Shown here piece after piece: positions 63,301 to 64,000 of a DNA stretch of 64,000 nucleotides. The notes beneath the pieces were generated by a model, which was not told where the DNA came from, did not search any database, and saw nothing but the letters and a program-made list of their open reading frames with translations. The position numbers and the translations under genes were made by a program. Source of the DNA: Streptomyces griseus subsp. griseus (GTDB taxonomy: Bacteria; Actinomycetota; Actinomycetes; Streptomycetales; Streptomycetaceae); contig NZ_CP032543.1 in assembly GCF_003610995.1 (NCBI RefSeq), positions 5,828,001 to 5,892,000 on the forward strand, given 5' to 3'. Each line of letters begins with the position of its first letter. The stretch's first letter is position 1.

Positions 63301-63968
63301 ACGGTCTCAACACCCAGCGGAACCTGGACCTGGACGGTCTCAACACCCAGCGCAACCTGGACCTCGACGCCCTCAAGGGGCTCGGCGGAGGCGGCGGCGG
63401 TGGGGGCGGCGGCGACGGCATCAGCACCCGCGACGTCAACCTCTCGGAGCTGGGGCTCGGAGCGGGCGGCTCCGGTGGCGGGCCCGGGGGCGGTGGTCCC
63501 GGTGCGAACCTCCCCTCGTCGGAGACGCTCGGCCAGGTCTCCCCGCTCTCCGACAGCCCCGCGAGCAACGCGGCGGGCCCCGGCCCCGGAGCCGGCGGCA
63601 ACGGCCCGGGAGCACCCGGCGCCCCGGGCGCGCCCGGCACCCCCGGGATGCCGATGGGCGGCGGCATGGGCGGTATGGGTGCGGGCGGCGGCGACAAGGG
63701 CAACGGAGAGCGCGTGCGCTCCGTCCTCGTGGACGCCGCGGAGGAGAGCGAGCGGCGCAACCGCCGCCGCCGTAGCTCGTGGAACCGGCAGGAGGACAGC
63801 GACACCTTCCTCACCCCCGCCTCCCGCGTCGCCACCACCGGTGGCGACTCCGCCGAGGAGGAACAGGAGCAGAGCCGCCGGCCCGCGACCTCGGCCGACT
63901 ACCTGGAGGAGGACGTGGACGTCTGGGGCACCGAGGAAGGCGGCACCCCGGCCGTGATCGGCCGGTGA
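60336..63968 (+). CDS. AAWKG family large repeat protein, probable type VII substrate
   Basis: This is a 1210-residue protein. Residues 1-410 are an alpha/beta region including a WXG-like turn, ASWKGEAADVFRSLIKKI, near residues 222-239. Residues about 411-535 are a charged coiled coil with four 18-residue repeats. Residues about 540-960 contain Asn/Gly-rich linkers (ENLGNLGGLN) and several PDGS/DPDTGQ beta repeats (TTFPDGTKQEIDPATGQ). The last part is Asn/Leu/Asp repeats, a glycine run and a Pro/Gly-rich segment before a charged C-terminus. There is no signal peptide or enzyme domain. Start GTG 60336 with GAGGAAAGG. Likely a surface or extracellular structural protein exported by the adjacent system. 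Confidence 0.85.
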   Translation: MADQYDKDSVSNVDEYRKTDAASSDNWAQLVTHITGYPVPDRAKVFDTLRSDHGGKLFRMDIKERSLSVLVKDSGFLQSTGQDYDIWFFNSGKKSSIMQARIVFEGRVKSGDEIIFAGTDSTDVENVNVREGNEFTDYNKDKMSTIPLAQYMNGPRAALLALLKGNSGDGRFSGLVAKEADVVDLSSFTETGQSFDYAAKFFKDHAPLLKDWEDRFGREDASWKGEAADVFRSLIKKIRENYDSYVETFNSTAGSGDATGTGNTVYSRALSLGRSHLEQAARDLLGHWLKWAQSDYYDPLRVLRYVLDDLAQWVDANNVAKTDITSTTTRYGSTVRHSPKGDFSQVHPDYGDLTDIANWAKVGDKAVDIWGRAVDEMLVKPAREVQSRLNNQFLDLSKDFSENVPKPKSTSTAGEEYEKNKLKEEQDKIKEENEKNRLLQEEMREEQRKQREEDKKLQEDLRKEQEKQREEDKEYQDELREEQRLQREEDKKLQDELREEQRLQREEDKKYQDELREEQRREQEEAKREAEEQAKQMEESLGNINGPGGGNGGNNPGNLDDLLNLKADIPVTESIGDLGGINNPGGPGGGTNAPSLDDVSGVVTEKLGNLGDVNNPGGGPLPVAPNLNNLGANINGPVTSRNPNDAANQAITENLGNLGGLNKDGGGTLGTPTGGSTQLDGNQLTTGFPDGSSSSFDKDTGVLTTTHPDGSVTTQNLNDGARVTNPDGSVTSLGDDGKLTTTFPDGTKQEIDPATGQATSTAPDGTVTTENLGNLGGLNGRNNIPDLSDLGNINADLPTESRGDRDSIGDLNGPGDRETVDNLGDLGNLNSDTTGLKSPTGSLTGLENGDFATTFPDGSKAVFDPDTGQLTSIAPDGSKVTTDLTHGAEVTNPDGSVSKLDNGRFLNSFPDGSSHSIDPDTGTTTVTDPQGKTETVTLDELNSRGGNNSRQDLLDQLRDLGQNRDLDNPGNLNGNRDLDNLGNLNRDLDGLNTQRNLDLDGLNTQRNLDLDALKGLGGGGGGGGGGDGISTRDVNLSELGLGAGGSGGGPGGGGPGANLPSSETLGQVSPLSDSPASNAAGPGPGAGGNGPGAPGAPGAPGTPGMPMGGGMGGMGAGGGDKGNGERVRSVLVDAAEESERRNRRRRSSWNRQEDSDTFLTPASRVATTGGDSAEEEQEQSRRPATSADYLEEDVDVWGTEEGGTPAVIGR
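61671..61886 (+). repeat. Four 54-bp tandem repeats inside the AAWKG gene
   Basis: Units start at 61671, 61725, 61779 and 61833, each encoding an 18-residue charged motif of the pattern EQ-x-x-QREEDK-x-x-Q-x-x-LR-x. A partial fifth unit follows. The 18-residue period gives a continuous charged helix or coiled coil and allows length change by recombination. Confidence 0.85.
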
Positions 63969-64000
63969 CGGCCTTTCAGCCCTCCGGTGCGGGGGCGGGT

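Noticed and set aside
61671..63420. Repeats in the AAWKG gene as a CRISPR array or a non-coding satellite
   Set aside because: They are in-frame coding repeats with no spacers, and the reading frame stays open for 1210 codons.

Overview
The window looks like chromosomal DNA of a Streptomyces. G+C is very high with strong third-position bias, GTG/TTG starts and 1- or 4-base stop/start overlaps are common, and several genes are of types typical of that genus (a conservon, a WXG/Ecc type VII locus, DUF3159, darcynin, DUF6207, MAB_1171c-type protein). Nothing resembles a plasmid, a prophage, a CRISPR array, rRNA or tRNA.

Layout. 1-7.7 kb: high-affinity potassium uptake, kdpA (5' end cut by the window), kdpB, kdpC, a strong terminator, four 20-bp tandem repeats, then the kdpD/kdpE two-component pair. 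7.8-14.3 kb: a conserved chromosomal block (OB-fold protein, DUF3159 membrane protein, two TrkA-type K+ regulators, an APC permease, a TRAM-domain RNA methyltransferase). 14.3-18.3 kb: an accessory patch directly behind the methyltransferase. It holds stacked remnants and copies of papain-fold toxin tails with immunity genes, bracketed by a duplicated copy of the methyltransferase 3' end, and is closed by a decayed IS5-type element. 18.3-26.2 kb: small accessory genes and broken genes (DUF6207, siderophore-interacting protein, darcynin/TetR pair with a strong palindrome, decayed membrane protein and TetR pieces, MFS exporter, thioredoxin-reductase-like flavoprotein, truncated XRE regulator, SnoaL-like protein).

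26.2-31.8 kb: a conservon (cvnA-B-C-D plus two P450s, one lacking the ExxR motif). 32.1-38.9 kb: a LacI-controlled sugar importer with a GH3 glycosidase, resembling the xylobiose bxl system, with an operator-like palindrome just downstream of its promoter. 39.0-42.5 kb: an XRE / ImmA-IrrE-like / MAB_1171c-like / P450 operon.

42.9-64 kb: a type VII (ESX-like) secretion locus. It has a membrane-anchored B-lectin protein, an SseB-like accessory protein, a membrane-anchored ricin-lectin protein, a beta-helix/double-AAA fusion protein, a mycosin that has lost all its catalytic residues, eccC (opposite strand), eccD, eccB, two WXG100 proteins, an associated small protein and a giant AAWKG-type repeat protein.

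A recurring oddity is that several otherwise intact genes are broken by single-base length changes in G or C runs (about 21.77, 22.32, 44.11, 44.59, 45.0 and 47.78 kb). This suggests either sequencing/assembly errors or slippage, and those genes should be judged with that in mind. The points I consider most worth following are the toxin-cassette stack behind the methyltransferase and the all-residue-dead mycosin inside the type VII locus.
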